Below, in pieces: positions 54,666 through 63,442 of a DNA stretch of 64,000 bases (position 1 is the first letter of the stretch; every line of letters begins with the position of its first letter). Origin of the DNA: Vibrio ulleungensis. Lineage in GTDB: Bacteria; Pseudomonadota; Gammaproteobacteria; Enterobacterales; Vibrionaceae. The position numbers were made by a program, and so were the translations under genes. The notes below the pieces were generated by a model. That model made no database searches and was not told where the DNA came from. It saw nothing but the letters and a program-made list of their open reading frames with translations. The stretch covers positions 248,001 to 312,000 of the forward strand of contig NZ_JAFEUM010000002.1 in NCBI RefSeq assembly GCF_016900875.1, given 5' to 3'.

Positions 54666-55370
54666 GCCCTGTCATCCTTAAGATTCAGTAGGTTAAATAT
54701 AAGGTCCTCTACATCACTATCTGTTGTTGATAGCGATATGGATTGCTATTGGCCGTTTAGCCGCGGGCATTATCAAGGTGTTTCGTATGATCAGAAAATC
54801 GCTGTTGATGGATTAGACCATACAAAAAGGTTGGGCTTTGGAGGTATCATTTGTTGGAGATGCTAGCCAATAGAAGATAACGACAGCATTGGAGAATATA
54901 GGTGGACGACCAGATGGAGCACGAGAATCTAGGTTTGTCCGCTATACGCCATTATAAATGGCTTTGGGCAAACCTAATGGCAAAGTACGATAGATTAATT
55001 ATTGCCAAAACACAACCGTTCAATATTTGTTAGACGCACTATGAACAACAGGTTGATTTTTATCGAGACCAAACATGCCGGATAGGTTCAGAAGCCCGGT
55101 ATTAACACAGAGACTTTATGTAAATGACTGCAGCCCAGCCATACACTTTTAACTACTATAGCAATTAAGTTATGTAGCGTTTTATAGATAAACCCATGTA
55201 ACATATCTCAAAATCAAGAATTACAACATTTTGTTTACTTCCAGCTAATAAACTAAAGAGTTAGATATTTTCACATCCACCCTTCCTCGTTAAAATATTG
55301 ATAACAATTATCATTAACATCCACGCTATTTGTGGGGTTAATTAATGTATCAACAACAAGGTAGCAGTGG
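54666..55370. other. Long intergenic region with nested hairpin and a possible helicase remnant
   Basis: A 705-bp stretch with no open frame that can be supported. It holds a nested hairpin at 54932-54974 and, at about 55049-55075, codons for RLIFIETKHAG followed by a stop, matching the helicase motif LIFIETKHGA encoded at 51490. The 3' part (55190-55320) is AT-rich and probably carries the promoter of the next gene. Confidence 0.4.
54932..54974. repeat. Nested inverted repeat
   Basis: GGTTTGTCC pairs with GGGCAAACC (one G-T) and encloses a second perfect hairpin GCCATT-ATA-AATGGC at 54948-54962. Not followed by a T-tract. Could be a remnant of a mobile or REP-like element. Confidence 0.4.
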
Positions 55371-57614
55371 ATGTATATCAAACCTTTGAATGCTTTAGGG
55401 TGTATCACTCTATTCGCTCTCGCTGGATGCGGTGGTGACGATTCTTCAGGTAGCAATAACGAAAACAGTTCTGGCAGCAGCAGCTCTGTTCTGACTCAAA
55501 CGTATCAGCTCGATAGTGATCTTTCAGTTTGTCCAAACGGCGGAGTTAGCATCGACTTGGGCATCGACCTCAATAGCAACGGCGTCCTAGATAATAGCGA
55601 AGTCACTGAGACTAAAGTTGTGTGCAATGGTATTGATGGGGAAGATGGAGAGTCCGGCCAAGATTTGCTGACCGTAAACGACGTAATGGCTAATGAAGCT
55701 GACGGTTCACTTACTTTTACTGTCCTACTCAACCAAGCTAGTGAAGTCGCTCAAAGTTTTAACTATGGAACAATAGACGTCACCACAACGGTAGGCGAGG
55801 ACTATTCGGCAGCAGCAGGATCCATTGTATTTGAGGCTGGAGAAACTGAAAACATTATCGAAATATCGCTCAATAATGACACCGCTTACGAATGTACCGA
55901 ATATTTAATACTCCAGCTTTCTGGTGGTTATTCAGCATTTGGTGTCATAGAACCAGATAGCGACGTCAACACTATCAATTTCGATGAATCTTCAATTGAA
56001 GTACTCGAAAACGCTGCTACGACCTCAGTGACGTTAACGCTAGATAATGCGCACTGTGAATCTACAACCATGGCTGTGACCTATCAAAGCGACGACGCAA
56101 CACAATTCAGCGACTATTTGCCAGCCGATGCTGTAATCAATATTGGTGAAACAAAAGCAACTATCGACATCGACATTGTCGATGATGCAGAAGTAGAGGC
56201 ACGTGAAACTATTAACTTATCTGTCTCTAGCAGTGGCGTTCTTTTCGTTGGTGACAACAACAGTCTGGAGTTGTCTATTTTACCAGTAGTTTCTGAAGTG
56301 GATGGGGGTTACTACTCTACCTGTGCTACTTCCATCGACGGCCTGACTAAATGTTGGGGCTACGGTGACAACAATACGTTTTTCCATACGGGTTCGGAAG
56401 AGTATGGTGAGTACGACTCTCAGATGGGAGTAAACCTTCCTGCCGGTCAATTTGGTAGTACCGTTCCCCTCTCTGTTCACGTTGGTGAATACCTTGGTTG
56501 CGCCATCTTTGAAGGTGGAGTAGCAAAATGCGTAGGTGACCGAGACTCAATGGGAGCGGATTCATCTATCTACGGCGGCTCTCTAGGTGATACAGAAGAT
56601 GAACTTGGAGACAATCTATTTGTGTTGAATTTAGGTATGAATTTCTCTGTTAAAGAACTCGGGGTTGGGTCAGACCATGCCTGTGCACTCTCTGATGCTG
56701 GCGAGATCAAATGTTGGGGTAGCAATAACCATGGCGTTCTAGGTTACGATAACAGTATGAGAATTGGCGATAATCACGGAGCAGAAATGGGGGATGCTCT
56801 CGCAGAGGTTGAGCTTGGCACAGATGAATTCGTAGAACAACTTAGTGTGGGCTATTTGCACAACTGTGTATTGCTTCGAGGGGGAAATGTTAAGTGTTGG
56901 GGCCGCAATAATAATGGTCAACTTGGCTATGGAGATGAAGTTTATCGCGGCAACGGTAAAGATGAAAACAATGTTGATTTGGCTGATGGCGAAACCGAAA
57001 TGGGAGACAAGTTAGACTATATCGATCTTGGAACTGGGCGAACGGCAAAAGCGATTTATGCCGGTTATGCCAACACCTGTGCAATTTTGGACAATAATGA
57101 TCTTAAATGTTGGGGCGATAATAACTACGGTCAACTTGGTCAAGGTAGTGATCTCGATATTGGTGATGAAGAGAATGAAATGGGCAACAACCTTCCTGCT
57201 ATTCAACTCGGCACAGACCTATACGCAACCGATATTGCAATAAGCTACTATCATATCTGTGCGAAGCTCAATGACAATACGGTAAAATGCTGGGGCGATG
57301 GTGAACTCATTCCTGATGGCCGTAACTCAGACTACACTCTCGGTGATGGTAAAGATGAAAATGACGAGGATTTGGCCATTCCATTAAGTGAAATGGGCGA
57401 CAACCTAGCTCGCATCGATCTGGGTGCTGTCTCTACGGTGAGCGACATTACCGGCATGGGTTATCAGACCTGCGCAGTTTTAACCAATGGAACAGTGAAG
57501 TGCTGGGGTTATAATGAGTATGGAGAAATGGGTATACCAGAATACTATGGTGATACTTTAGGCGACGATGACGGAGAAACTGGCGAAAACATGCCAACGG
57601 TTCGTATTTACTAA
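55371..57614 (+). CDS. Surface lipoprotein with Calx-beta domains and an RCC1-like propeller
   Basis: A 747-residue lipoprotein. Lipobox LAGC, then a Ser/Gly/Asn linker, a short DUF7151-like segment (VCPNGGVSIDLGIDLNSNG, EF-hand-like), two Calx-beta-type domains (about 100-210 and 210-310; TVGEDYSAAAGSIVFEAGE, DAEVEARETINL), and seven RCC1-like blades. Most blades have a C-x(9,10)-KCWG pair (for example CALSDAGEIKCWG, CAVLTNGTVKCWG), so each may carry a disulfide. Between blades are acidic inserts rich in GD, GE and DN pairs. It is probably displayed on the cell surface or secreted; partner and role are unknown. Stand-alone gene. Confidence 0.85.
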   Translation: MYIKPLNALGCITLFALAGCGGDDSSGSNNENSSGSSSSVLTQTYQLDSDLSVCPNGGVSIDLGIDLNSNGVLDNSEVTETKVVCNGIDGEDGESGQDLLTVNDVMANEADGSLTFTVLLNQASEVAQSFNYGTIDVTTTVGEDYSAAAGSIVFEAGETENIIEISLNNDTAYECTEYLILQLSGGYSAFGVIEPDSDVNTINFDESSIEVLENAATTSVTLTLDNAHCESTTMAVTYQSDDATQFSDYLPADAVINIGETKATIDIDIVDDAEVEARETINLSVSSSGVLFVGDNNSLELSILPVVSEVDGGYYSTCATSIDGLTKCWGYGDNNTFFHTGSEEYGEYDSQMGVNLPAGQFGSTVPLSVHVGEYLGCAIFEGGVAKCVGDRDSMGADSSIYGGSLGDTEDELGDNLFVLNLGMNFSVKELGVGSDHACALSDAGEIKCWGSNNHGVLGYDNSMRIGDNHGAEMGDALAEVELGTDEFVEQLSVGYLHNCVLLRGGNVKCWGRNNNGQLGYGDEVYRGNGKDENNVDLADGETEMGDKLDYIDLGTGRTAKAIYAGYANTCAILDNNDLKCWGDNNYGQLGQGSDLDIGDEENEMGNNLPAIQLGTDLYATDIAISYYHICAKLNDNTVKCWGDGELIPDGRNSDYTLGDGKDENDEDLAIPLSEMGDNLARIDLGAVSTVSDITGMGYQTCAVLTNGTVKCWGYNEYGEMGIPEYYGDTLGDDDGETGENMPTVRIY

Positions 57615-57627
57615 CGCTATTGCAACA

Positions 57628-57656
57628 CACAAGCCACGTTTATAGCGTGGCTTGTG
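57628..57656. terminator. Perfect 11-bp stem after lipoprotein gene
   Basis: CACAAGCCACG pairs with CGTGGCTTGTG around a 7-base loop, between convergent genes. No clear T-tract follows on the plus strand. Confidence 0.5.
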
Positions 57657-57734
57657 GCTTCTACGCCGCTACTTAGCTTGTCAGTATTTGGTGGAGAGTA
57701 ATAGTGAAGACAACATCTATACATTAAGCAGGTG

Positions 57735-58091
57735 TCACTTCGACTTTACTGACATCAACTCATTCAGCCCACCACCGTTATGTACTTTTACATAGCCTTT
57801 TGACAGCAAGATCTGCTCTGCGCTACCTGAGCGATTGCCACTTCGGCAATACACGACAACAGGTTGATTTTTAGCAAGAAAGGAAAGATCGGCTCGATCG
57901 AGTTCGCCTACTGGAATGTTTAGCGCACCTTGTAAATGGCCAGATTGAAACTCTCCCACAGTTCGAACATCTATGACTACCGCGTCTTGCTCAATCCAAT
58001 CCCAAGCTGCTTGGGCTCGTTCACTGGCTGTCGCAACGCTCGGTAGTAGCGACGCCAAAGCTACTACAATGAAACCTTTAATCTTACTCAT
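57735..58091 (-). CDS. Periplasmic rhodanese-like protein (PspE-like)
   Basis: A 118-residue protein with a signal peptide (cleavage near ATASE) and one rhodanese domain: VVIDVRTVGEFQSGHLQGALN, then the active-site loop VVYCRSGNRSG with the sulfur-carrying Cys. Such small exported rhodaneses (PspE, YgaP-like) transfer sulfane sulfur; the physiological partner is unknown. The ATG at 58091 is chosen because it starts the signal peptide; a frame extension to 58118 adds nine residues. Confidence 0.85.
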   Translation of the reverse strand: MSKIKGFIVVALASLLPSVATASERAQAAWDWIEQDAVVIDVRTVGEFQSGHLQGALNIPVGELDRADLSFLAKNQPVVVYCRSGNRSGSAEQILLSKGYVKVHNGGGLNELMSVKSK

Positions 58092-58237
58092 ACTCTGCTC
58101 ACTCTTAAGTCCAAACATCGTTATAACGTAATTTTATCGCTAAATCTGTGCGCAATCGTTATTTCAGCGTGTAACGGTACATATTCCATTTTACGGCCGT
58201 CTCAATTACACTGCTCACGTCATTATCAAACACATAA

Positions 58238-58474
58238 ATGCTCATGAAAAGACTTGTCTTATACGTCGGTGATAAGTGCCCTCACTGCAAAGAAGCTCAA
58301 CGTTACCTAGACTCGAAAGGGTACAAATACCGTCTAACCAACGCAAAAATGCAGCGCGGCCGTAAAGAGTTGCAAGCTATAGGCGCCCGCTCAATCCCTG
58401 TACTAAAAATTGGCGATCAAGTCATGGTTGGGTGGAATCAAAAAAACTTTGAGCGGATGTATAACCAGTCGTAG
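58238..58474 (+). CDS. Glutaredoxin-like protein
   Basis: A 78-residue single-domain thioredoxin-fold protein. It has the redox motif CPHC in LVLYVGDKCPHCKEAQ, a cis-proline loop in GARSIPVLKIGD and a C-terminal helix. It probably reduces disulfides in the cytoplasm. A second in-frame ATG two codons later could be the start. It is convergent with rlmF, only 6 bp between stops. Confidence 0.82.
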   Translation: MLMKRLVLYVGDKCPHCKEAQRYLDSKGYKYRLTNAKMQRGRKELQAIGARSIPVLKIGDQVMVGWNQKNFERMYNQS

Positions 58475-58480
58475 AGAATG

Positions 58481-59476
58481 TTATTTGCTGATTGAAACCG
58501 CAAAGGCTTTACGCTGAGTCTTGCCCATAAATGTCCATGCTGCGAAGCGGCTTACTTTTTGACCTTGATTCATCTCGACAACCATCATCTCTAGTGCGCT
58601 GGTTTTCTCTAGTGCACGTTTCAACTGACGAACGTTCTCTTTTTTCGAAATCAGTGTCGAAAACCAGATCACTTGTTCGGCAAATTTTTGGCTTTCCAAC
58701 GCCATATTACGAATAAAAGCTTCCTCACCACCTGAGCACCACAACTCGTTACTTTGGCCACCAAAATTAAGCGTTGCCGTTTTTGATGATTTGCTCGCGC
58801 CCTGCCCTTTGTTCTTCGACAAGTTAGCGACTTTACGTTGGCTTCCCTGCTGTGCGTCTTGCATCGATTTATGAAACGGCGGATTGCACATCGTTACGTG
58901 GTAACGCTCTTTGGGCTGAATAATCGACGTAAAGAAGTGGCGATCATTCACTTGAAGACGACACTCAATGTGCTCTTTCAAATGAATATTGTTTTCTATA
59001 ATGCTGTGAGCATTATTGATTGATACTGGGTCGATGTCTGAGCCAACACAGTTCCAACGATACTGGCTCGCACCAACAATTGGATAGATGCAGTTGGCCC
59101 CTGTTCCAACGTCTAATGCGTTTACTGACACATCATTGCTGTCGAGATCACGACACACCATTTCATGCAAACGATGGACATAATCGGCACGCCCTGGGAT
59201 AGGCGGGCACAAATACCCTTGAGGTATATCCCACTGCTGCACACCATAACTGTGCGCAAGTAGCGCTTTATTCAGTAATTTGACCGATTTAGGATCGGAG
59301 AAATTAATGCTTAAGTCACCACTTTTGGCGGTGATTAGGTGTTCACCCAGTTCAGGGGTCACTTGGCACAACGCCTTCATTGGGTAGCGACCTTGATGGC
59401 GATTATTTGGGTGCAAACCCGCTTTGGATTTGTTTTTGGAGACTAAAAGTGTCGCTTTGGTTTTATTGTTGCTCAT
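58481..59476 (-). CDS. rlmF: 23S rRNA adenine-1618 N6-methyltransferase RlmF
   Basis: A 331-residue SAM-dependent methyltransferase. It follows the E. coli RlmF (YbiN) pattern: LHPNNRHQGRY near the start, LLNKALLAHSYGVQQWDIP, CPPIPGRADYVH, the SAM motif LDVGTGANCIYPI and the catalytic MCNPPFHKS. It should methylate A1618 of 23S rRNA. The start is the ATG at 59476, which overlaps the stop of the upstream ygjP-like gene as ATGA; the longer frame to 59557 would lie wholly inside that gene. Confidence 0.93.
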   Translation of the reverse strand: MSNNKTKATLLVSKNKSKAGLHPNNRHQGRYPMKALCQVTPELGEHLITAKSGDLSINFSDPKSVKLLNKALLAHSYGVQQWDIPQGYLCPPIPGRADYVHRLHEMVCRDLDSNDVSVNALDVGTGANCIYPIVGASQYRWNCVGSDIDPVSINNAHSIIENNIHLKEHIECRLQVNDRHFFTSIIQPKERYHVTMCNPPFHKSMQDAQQGSQRKVANLSKNKGQGASKSSKTATLNFGGQSNELWCSGGEEAFIRNMALESQKFAEQVIWFSTLISKKENVRQLKRALEKTSALEMMVVEMNQGQKVSRFAAWTFMGKTQRKAFAVSISK

Positions 59477-59973
59477 GACCCTTTTAACTCCAAGCAAATA
59501 AGAAATAAACGCGCGTCCAGCTCTAGCTGATGGTAATCCGGCTCCATGTGACAACATAGCTGATAAAACGCTTTGTTGTGCTCTTTCTCTTTAAGGTGCG
59601 CCAGCTCATGCACCACGATCATTTTTAGAAGCGGCTCTGGGGCTTCCCGAAACACGGTTGATATTCTGATTTCGTTTTTTGCTTTTACTTTACTGCCATG
59701 AACTCGGCTAACGTAACTGTGCAGACCCAATGCGTTATTCACTAAATGAATTTTGTTGTCGTATACCACTTTGCTTAACGGCGCTGTTTTTCGCATATAG
59801 CGATTTTTAAGCTGCATCGCGTAATCGAACAGTGCTTTTTCACTCTTAAACTGGTGAGACTGAGGGTATTTTTGCTCGAACCACTGAGTGAGCTTACCGG
59901 ACTCGGCCAACTGAGTCACTGGGGTTGTAATGTGCTCTGGGTAGCCTTGGATGTACTTTAACGATGTCAGCAT
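59473..59973 (-). CDS. YgjP-like metallopeptidase-family protein
   Basis: A 166-residue protein of the M48/DUF45 group with the zinc motif HELAHLKEKEHNKAFY. It matches E. coli YgjP along its length (LKYIQGYPEHI at the start, KVVYDNKIHLVNNALGLHSYVSRV in the middle, CCHMEPDYHQLE). The ATG at 59973 is chosen because it reproduces the family N-terminus; an upstream ATG (60051) would add a hydrophobic segment not known in the family. Coupled to rlmF by ATGA. Role unknown. Confidence 0.85.
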   Translation of the reverse strand: MLTSLKYIQGYPEHITTPVTQLAESGKLTQWFEQKYPQSHQFKSEKALFDYAMQLKNRYMRKTAPLSKVVYDNKIHLVNNALGLHSYVSRVHGSKVKAKNEIRISTVFREAPEPLLKMIVVHELAHLKEKEHNKAFYQLCCHMEPDYHQLELDARLFLICLELKGS

Positions 59974-60184
59974 AAAACCAAAAAATAGGCCGCTAAAAAG
60001 AATGGGACCGTATAGTAACGCAACTGCGCTAAGCCACCAAATGTCATCCACTACTCGAGGAATTAATTGCTTGTTCGCAATTAAGTGATAGGCACTGAAT
60101 CACGTTAGCAACACAATGAACATTCTTACTCTATTATTGAAATAAGGTTAACTCGAACGTAAATAAATCAGAGGTTTCATCACT

Positions 60185-60601
60185 ATGCAAAAACCGGTTA
60201 AGGGATCTTGCCAGTGCGGGCAAGTGCGCTATACATTGCACAACAAACCAAAGGGAGTTTTTGCCTGTCATTGCACCGAATGTCAGAAGCTTTCTACTGC
60301 CCCATACAGTGTCACCGCAATCATTGCGAAAGACGACATCGAATTCAGTGGTAAAATGGATGAATGGTCACGTAGCTCGGACAGTGGCAATACCAATAGT
60401 GCTAAGTTTTGTCCTAATTGTGGAAATCGGATTTACCATTTCAATCCAGACGACCAAGCCACGGTTAAACTCAAATTAAAGCCAGTCGATAGCGAGTCGG
60501 CTCACCTTTTTGAACCTACCGCTCATATCTGGACGCAAGAAAAACTAGACTGGGTTGATATCCCCAAGGGGCTCAAAGTGTGCCCCAAGGCGTTCCAATA
60601 A
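60185..60601 (+). CDS. GFA-family zinc protein
   Basis: A 138-residue protein of the glutathione-dependent formaldehyde-activating (GFA) fold. Zinc-binding cysteines occur in GSCQCGQVRY, FACHCTECQKLS and KFCPNCGNRIYHF. The name of the family is historical and most members have no proven activity. It is a single gene. A second CxC-type zinc protein of related appearance starts at 63443. Confidence 0.87.
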   Translation: MQKPVKGSCQCGQVRYTLHNKPKGVFACHCTECQKLSTAPYSVTAIIAKDDIEFSGKMDEWSRSSDSGNTNSAKFCPNCGNRIYHFNPDDQATVKLKLKPVDSESAHLFEPTAHIWTQEKLDWVDIPKGLKVCPKAFQ

Positions 60602-60701
60602 AGAAGTGAGGTGCGCATAACACTGTTTTGCTTAGCCACTATTTCGTGAGCTCAAATTTGGTACTACTGAGTTTGTAAGCCAAAGTTTGTAAGCAATCAG
60701 T

Positions 60702-61514
60702 CTACTTGAACTGACGAGCGATATAGTCTTTCTTGTCGTCAGGTTTGCGCTCCCTTTTAACCGCAATAGCGCGATTTTTTCCAAGTGCCACCTTAATCTG
60801 ATACCAGGTTTCAAGCCACAAAGCTTTGCCTGGCGATGACCACCATGTGTTGTGATACAGCTTTTTGTTTGCAGCGAGCACATCGGGTGAGCGATTGATG
60901 CACTCTAAAGCTAACGCGTAAGCCGCTTCAAAGGGATCTTCCTCAATCTTGGTAACTAGACCATATTCTTTGGCTTGTTCTCCAATGATCTCTTTTGCGG
61001 TCATGGCCATTTCAAGGGTGTGATCTTTGCGCATCAATTCCCTAAACGCGATAGCGCCACCCATATCAGGGATCAGCCCCCATTTTGCTTCCATAATAGA
61101 AAAGCTGGCGTCTGGAGTCGCAATACGAAAATCCCCACCACTGGCAAGTTGTAAGCCACCACCCCAACAGCGGCCATGAATAGCGAAAATCACTGGAGCA
61201 GGGATCTCACGCCACCCTAATGAAAAACGCTGTGCTCCATTGGGTGAAAATGGCCACCATTTGAAGAGCAGCTTCATAGCGTCGGTTTTGCTGGTAAGAA
61301 TGGATTTAACGTCAAGCCCTGAACAAAAGTCACTGCCGTTGCCTTTCACAATCACAGCTCGCACAGACGGATCTTTTTTAAGGGCTCGTGTGGTGGCATT
61401 TACGGCCTGAAACATCCCCATATCAATAGCGTTAAGCTTGTCTGCTCTATTCAAACAAACCGTAGCAATCCCCTGTTCGTCAATGGTGTAAGTCACTCGC
61501 TTTTGCTCAGCCAT
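60702..61514 (-). CDS. Enoyl-CoA hydratase/isomerase-family protein (crotonase)
   Basis: A 270-residue crotonase-fold enzyme. ATVCLNRADKLNAIDMGMF at the start, VKGNGSDFCSGLDVKSI (oxyanion hole), and AIHGRCWGGGLQLASGGDFRIA are family marks; the segment MEAKWGLIPDMGG corresponds to the second catalytic region, with Asp in place of the usual second Glu. The precise acyl-CoA substrate is unknown. The ATG at 61514 is chosen because AAGGAGGATGTG directly precedes it; a longer frame overlaps the lectin gene. Confidence 0.9.
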   Translation of the reverse strand: MAEQKRVTYTIDEQGIATVCLNRADKLNAIDMGMFQAVNATTRALKKDPSVRAVIVKGNGSDFCSGLDVKSILTSKTDAMKLLFKWWPFSPNGAQRFSLGWREIPAPVIFAIHGRCWGGGLQLASGGDFRIATPDASFSIMEAKWGLIPDMGGAIAFRELMRKDHTLEMAMTAKEIIGEQAKEYGLVTKIEEDPFEAAYALALECINRSPDVLAANKKLYHNTWWSSPGKALWLETWYQIKVALGKNRAIAVKRERKPDDKKDYIARQFK

Positions 61515-61620
61515 CACATCCTCCTTGAATGGTCTTACCAGCAAGATAAACAATTCATTAACATAGGAGAAGAAATTTTTACAATATCTGTGGTAGAGGA
61601 TGGAAAACGGGCGATGGACA

Positions 61621-62175
61621 TTAACGAACGACGGTCCACTGCTTAACGCTGGCTTCTGCTTCATCACATGGAATCATTTGTAGCGCGCGTTTGACCCATG
61701 GGCCCGCAACTTGTGTTTCCGCGACAACAGTTAAGCAGTAACTTGTGTCTGCTTGAAGCCTGAACGTACTGTCACCCTCTCGATACTCAAAACCCTGATG
61801 CTTTGCTTCACTGCAATCGAGTAACGCGATTTCGCTTTTGCCTGTGGCCAAAAGTGCCTGCATGCACAAGCCTTCATACGCATAAGAGCGGACCCTATTA
61901 GTGTTAGCATCGTATTCAAATCTCACGTCATGTCCAGAGTGATTTCTCGGTGAGCCCTCAGGCGCTTTGGGTTTGCAAGTGTGCGTTTGCATCAGTTCAG
62001 ATTGACCGCGTCCATAGGTGTCTAAGCAAAATCCATAGCCATTTGGTTCATCCAGATTGTTGCTTAAAACAATGTAAGGAGGCTCTGTGGGAACTTTTGG
62101 CGCCTGGGAAAACACTTGACCAGAAAAACAGATACACGCAGTAACCAATGAGAGTTTAAACATAGAGTGAGTCAT
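61621..62175 (-). CDS. Exported ricin-type beta-trefoil lectin-like protein
   Basis: A 184-residue exported protein (signal peptide cleavage near VFSQA). The mature part is one beta-trefoil-like domain: GYGFCLDTYGRGQ, LMQTHTC, YEGLCMQALLATGKSEIALLDC and YCLTVVAETQ, with paired cysteines and QxW-like ends (KQWTVV). It may bind carbohydrate. AAGGGAC precedes the ATG. It lies in front of the crotonase gene but there is no sign that their functions are linked. Confidence 0.75.
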   Translation of the reverse strand: MTHSMFKLSLVTACICFSGQVFSQAPKVPTEPPYIVLSNNLDEPNGYGFCLDTYGRGQSELMQTHTCKPKAPEGSPRNHSGHDVRFEYDANTNRVRSYAYEGLCMQALLATGKSEIALLDCSEAKHQGFEYREGDSTFRLQADTSYCLTVVAETQVAGPWVKRALQMIPCDEAEASVKQWTVVR

Positions 62176-62359
62176 AAAAAAGTCCCTTTTTTCGTTGATG
62201 AATGTTTAGTCTGCAAACAGGTGTTGCAGCAATATTGACTATAGACTTTGACGAAATATTAAGACAGCGGCTTTACATTACCCATACCGTTTTAAGTATG
62301 CAGAGTGTCGTGTAAGACGGCCCGCTTCACGATGCCCAAGTTCAACTCGTTAAACGAAT

Positions 62360-62391
62360 GCGCCCTCAATAAATAACCATATTGAGGGCGC
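62360..62391 (-). terminator. Perfect 12-bp stem after the DUF2797 gene
   Basis: GCGCCCTCAATA pairs perfectly with TATTGAGGGCGC around an 8-base loop. On the minus strand it follows the stop of the gene at 62437, with a weak T-tract. Confidence 0.6.
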
Positions 62392-62436
62392 GTACGTCGT
62401 CTATTTCAAGTAATAGTGTTTGCCGATAAGCTTGAC

Positions 62437-63261
62437 CTAAGCAAACACTTTCACTTCATAAGAGGAGAATTTTCTGACATTGATAACACCAGTATCAAAG
62501 ATAAGGTACTGCCCTTTAATCCCTTTCAATGTCCCCGTCACTTCGGGATTCTTATCGAAATTATGCGAAGTGATTTTCACGGGATGCTCATTCACCGGAT
62601 ATGAGATGGCAGTAGTTTCTCCATTGAGCACTTGCACCGCATCGTCTCCAAACTTTTGTCGGATTTCGGTTAACGTATCTTCTACCAGCGGCAATAACTT
62701 GGAAAATTTCTCAGCCAAATCCATAGGCTCTCCGTCTTGTTTAAGCAGAGTACGCCAATTGGTTTTGTCTGAGATTTGCTTTGCCAATTCAATTTCGATT
62801 AGGCCCGATATATGGCGAGTCTTCACTTTAAAAATCGGCAAGCCTTGCGTGGCCCCTTGATCGACCCAACGTGTTGGAATTTGGTTATGCCGCGTAATAC
62901 CCACTTTTAGGCTTGAGGTATTAGACAAGTACACATAGTGGTCAATCATGCAGTTCTCTTCGCCCCACTCTGGCTCACGACAGGTCCCCACGTCGTAATG
63001 GCAAGTTTCGGGCTTCATTATGCACATGTCGCAACTGGCCAGCTTTCTCATGCACACAAAGCAGTGACCTTGAGAGTAACTCTTCTTGGTCTTTTTTCCA
63101 CAAGACGAGCAAAAAATGTTTCCTGTGTGCACAAGTGTTAGCGGCTTTTCTAGAAACTGATTAAGCTCAACCAACTCTTCGCCCACAGGCAATCTGTATT
63201 GAACATCACCACCTAAGCTAGACTTCATTTTGCTTAGCGTTCCCTTTGCGATTAACGACAT
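62437..63261 (-). CDS. DUF2797-family zinc-ribbon protein
   Basis: A 274-residue cytoplasmic protein. It has two cysteine clusters: FCSSCGKKTKKSYSQGHCF and SCDMCIMKPETCHYDVGTC, then VYLSNTSSLKVGITRHNQIPTRWVDQGA, a GIY-YIG-like stretch typical of DUF2797. The function is unknown to me; a nucleic-acid role is often guessed. The ATG at 63261 follows AAAGG by about nine bases; the longer frame to 63315 lacks that. Confidence 0.85.
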   Translation of the reverse strand: MSLIAKGTLSKMKSSLGGDVQYRLPVGEELVELNQFLEKPLTLVHTGNIFCSSCGKKTKKSYSQGHCFVCMRKLASCDMCIMKPETCHYDVGTCREPEWGEENCMIDHYVYLSNTSSLKVGITRHNQIPTRWVDQGATQGLPIFKVKTRHISGLIEIELAKQISDKTNWRTLLKQDGEPMDLAEKFSKLLPLVEDTLTEIRQKFGDDAVQVLNGETTAISYPVNEHPVKITSHNFDKNPEVTGTLKGIKGQYLIFDTGVINVRKFSSYEVKVFA

Positions 63262-63442
63262 ACTTTTTGAACCTTTTCGATGAATGCAAAATAATGTAGT
63301 CCCAGAGTGTACCAAGAAGAGTGGCCTGTCAAAACACTTACCATCACGACTGTTGCCCTCAGTTGCCTAGATCGCCGTTCCGTAGTATTTTGCACAACAA
63401 GCATTTTGTTTACTTTCAATAACAATAACCTAGGGACAGCAA

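Noticed and set aside
59477..59557. N-terminal extension of rlmF
   Set aside because: Lies wholly inside the ygjP-like gene; the ATGA overlap start at 59476 gives the family N-terminus.
61515..61667. 51-residue N-terminal extension of the crotonase
   Set aside because: Overlaps the lectin gene end and is bypassed by a near-perfect ribosome site (AAGGAGGATGTG) at the internal ATG.
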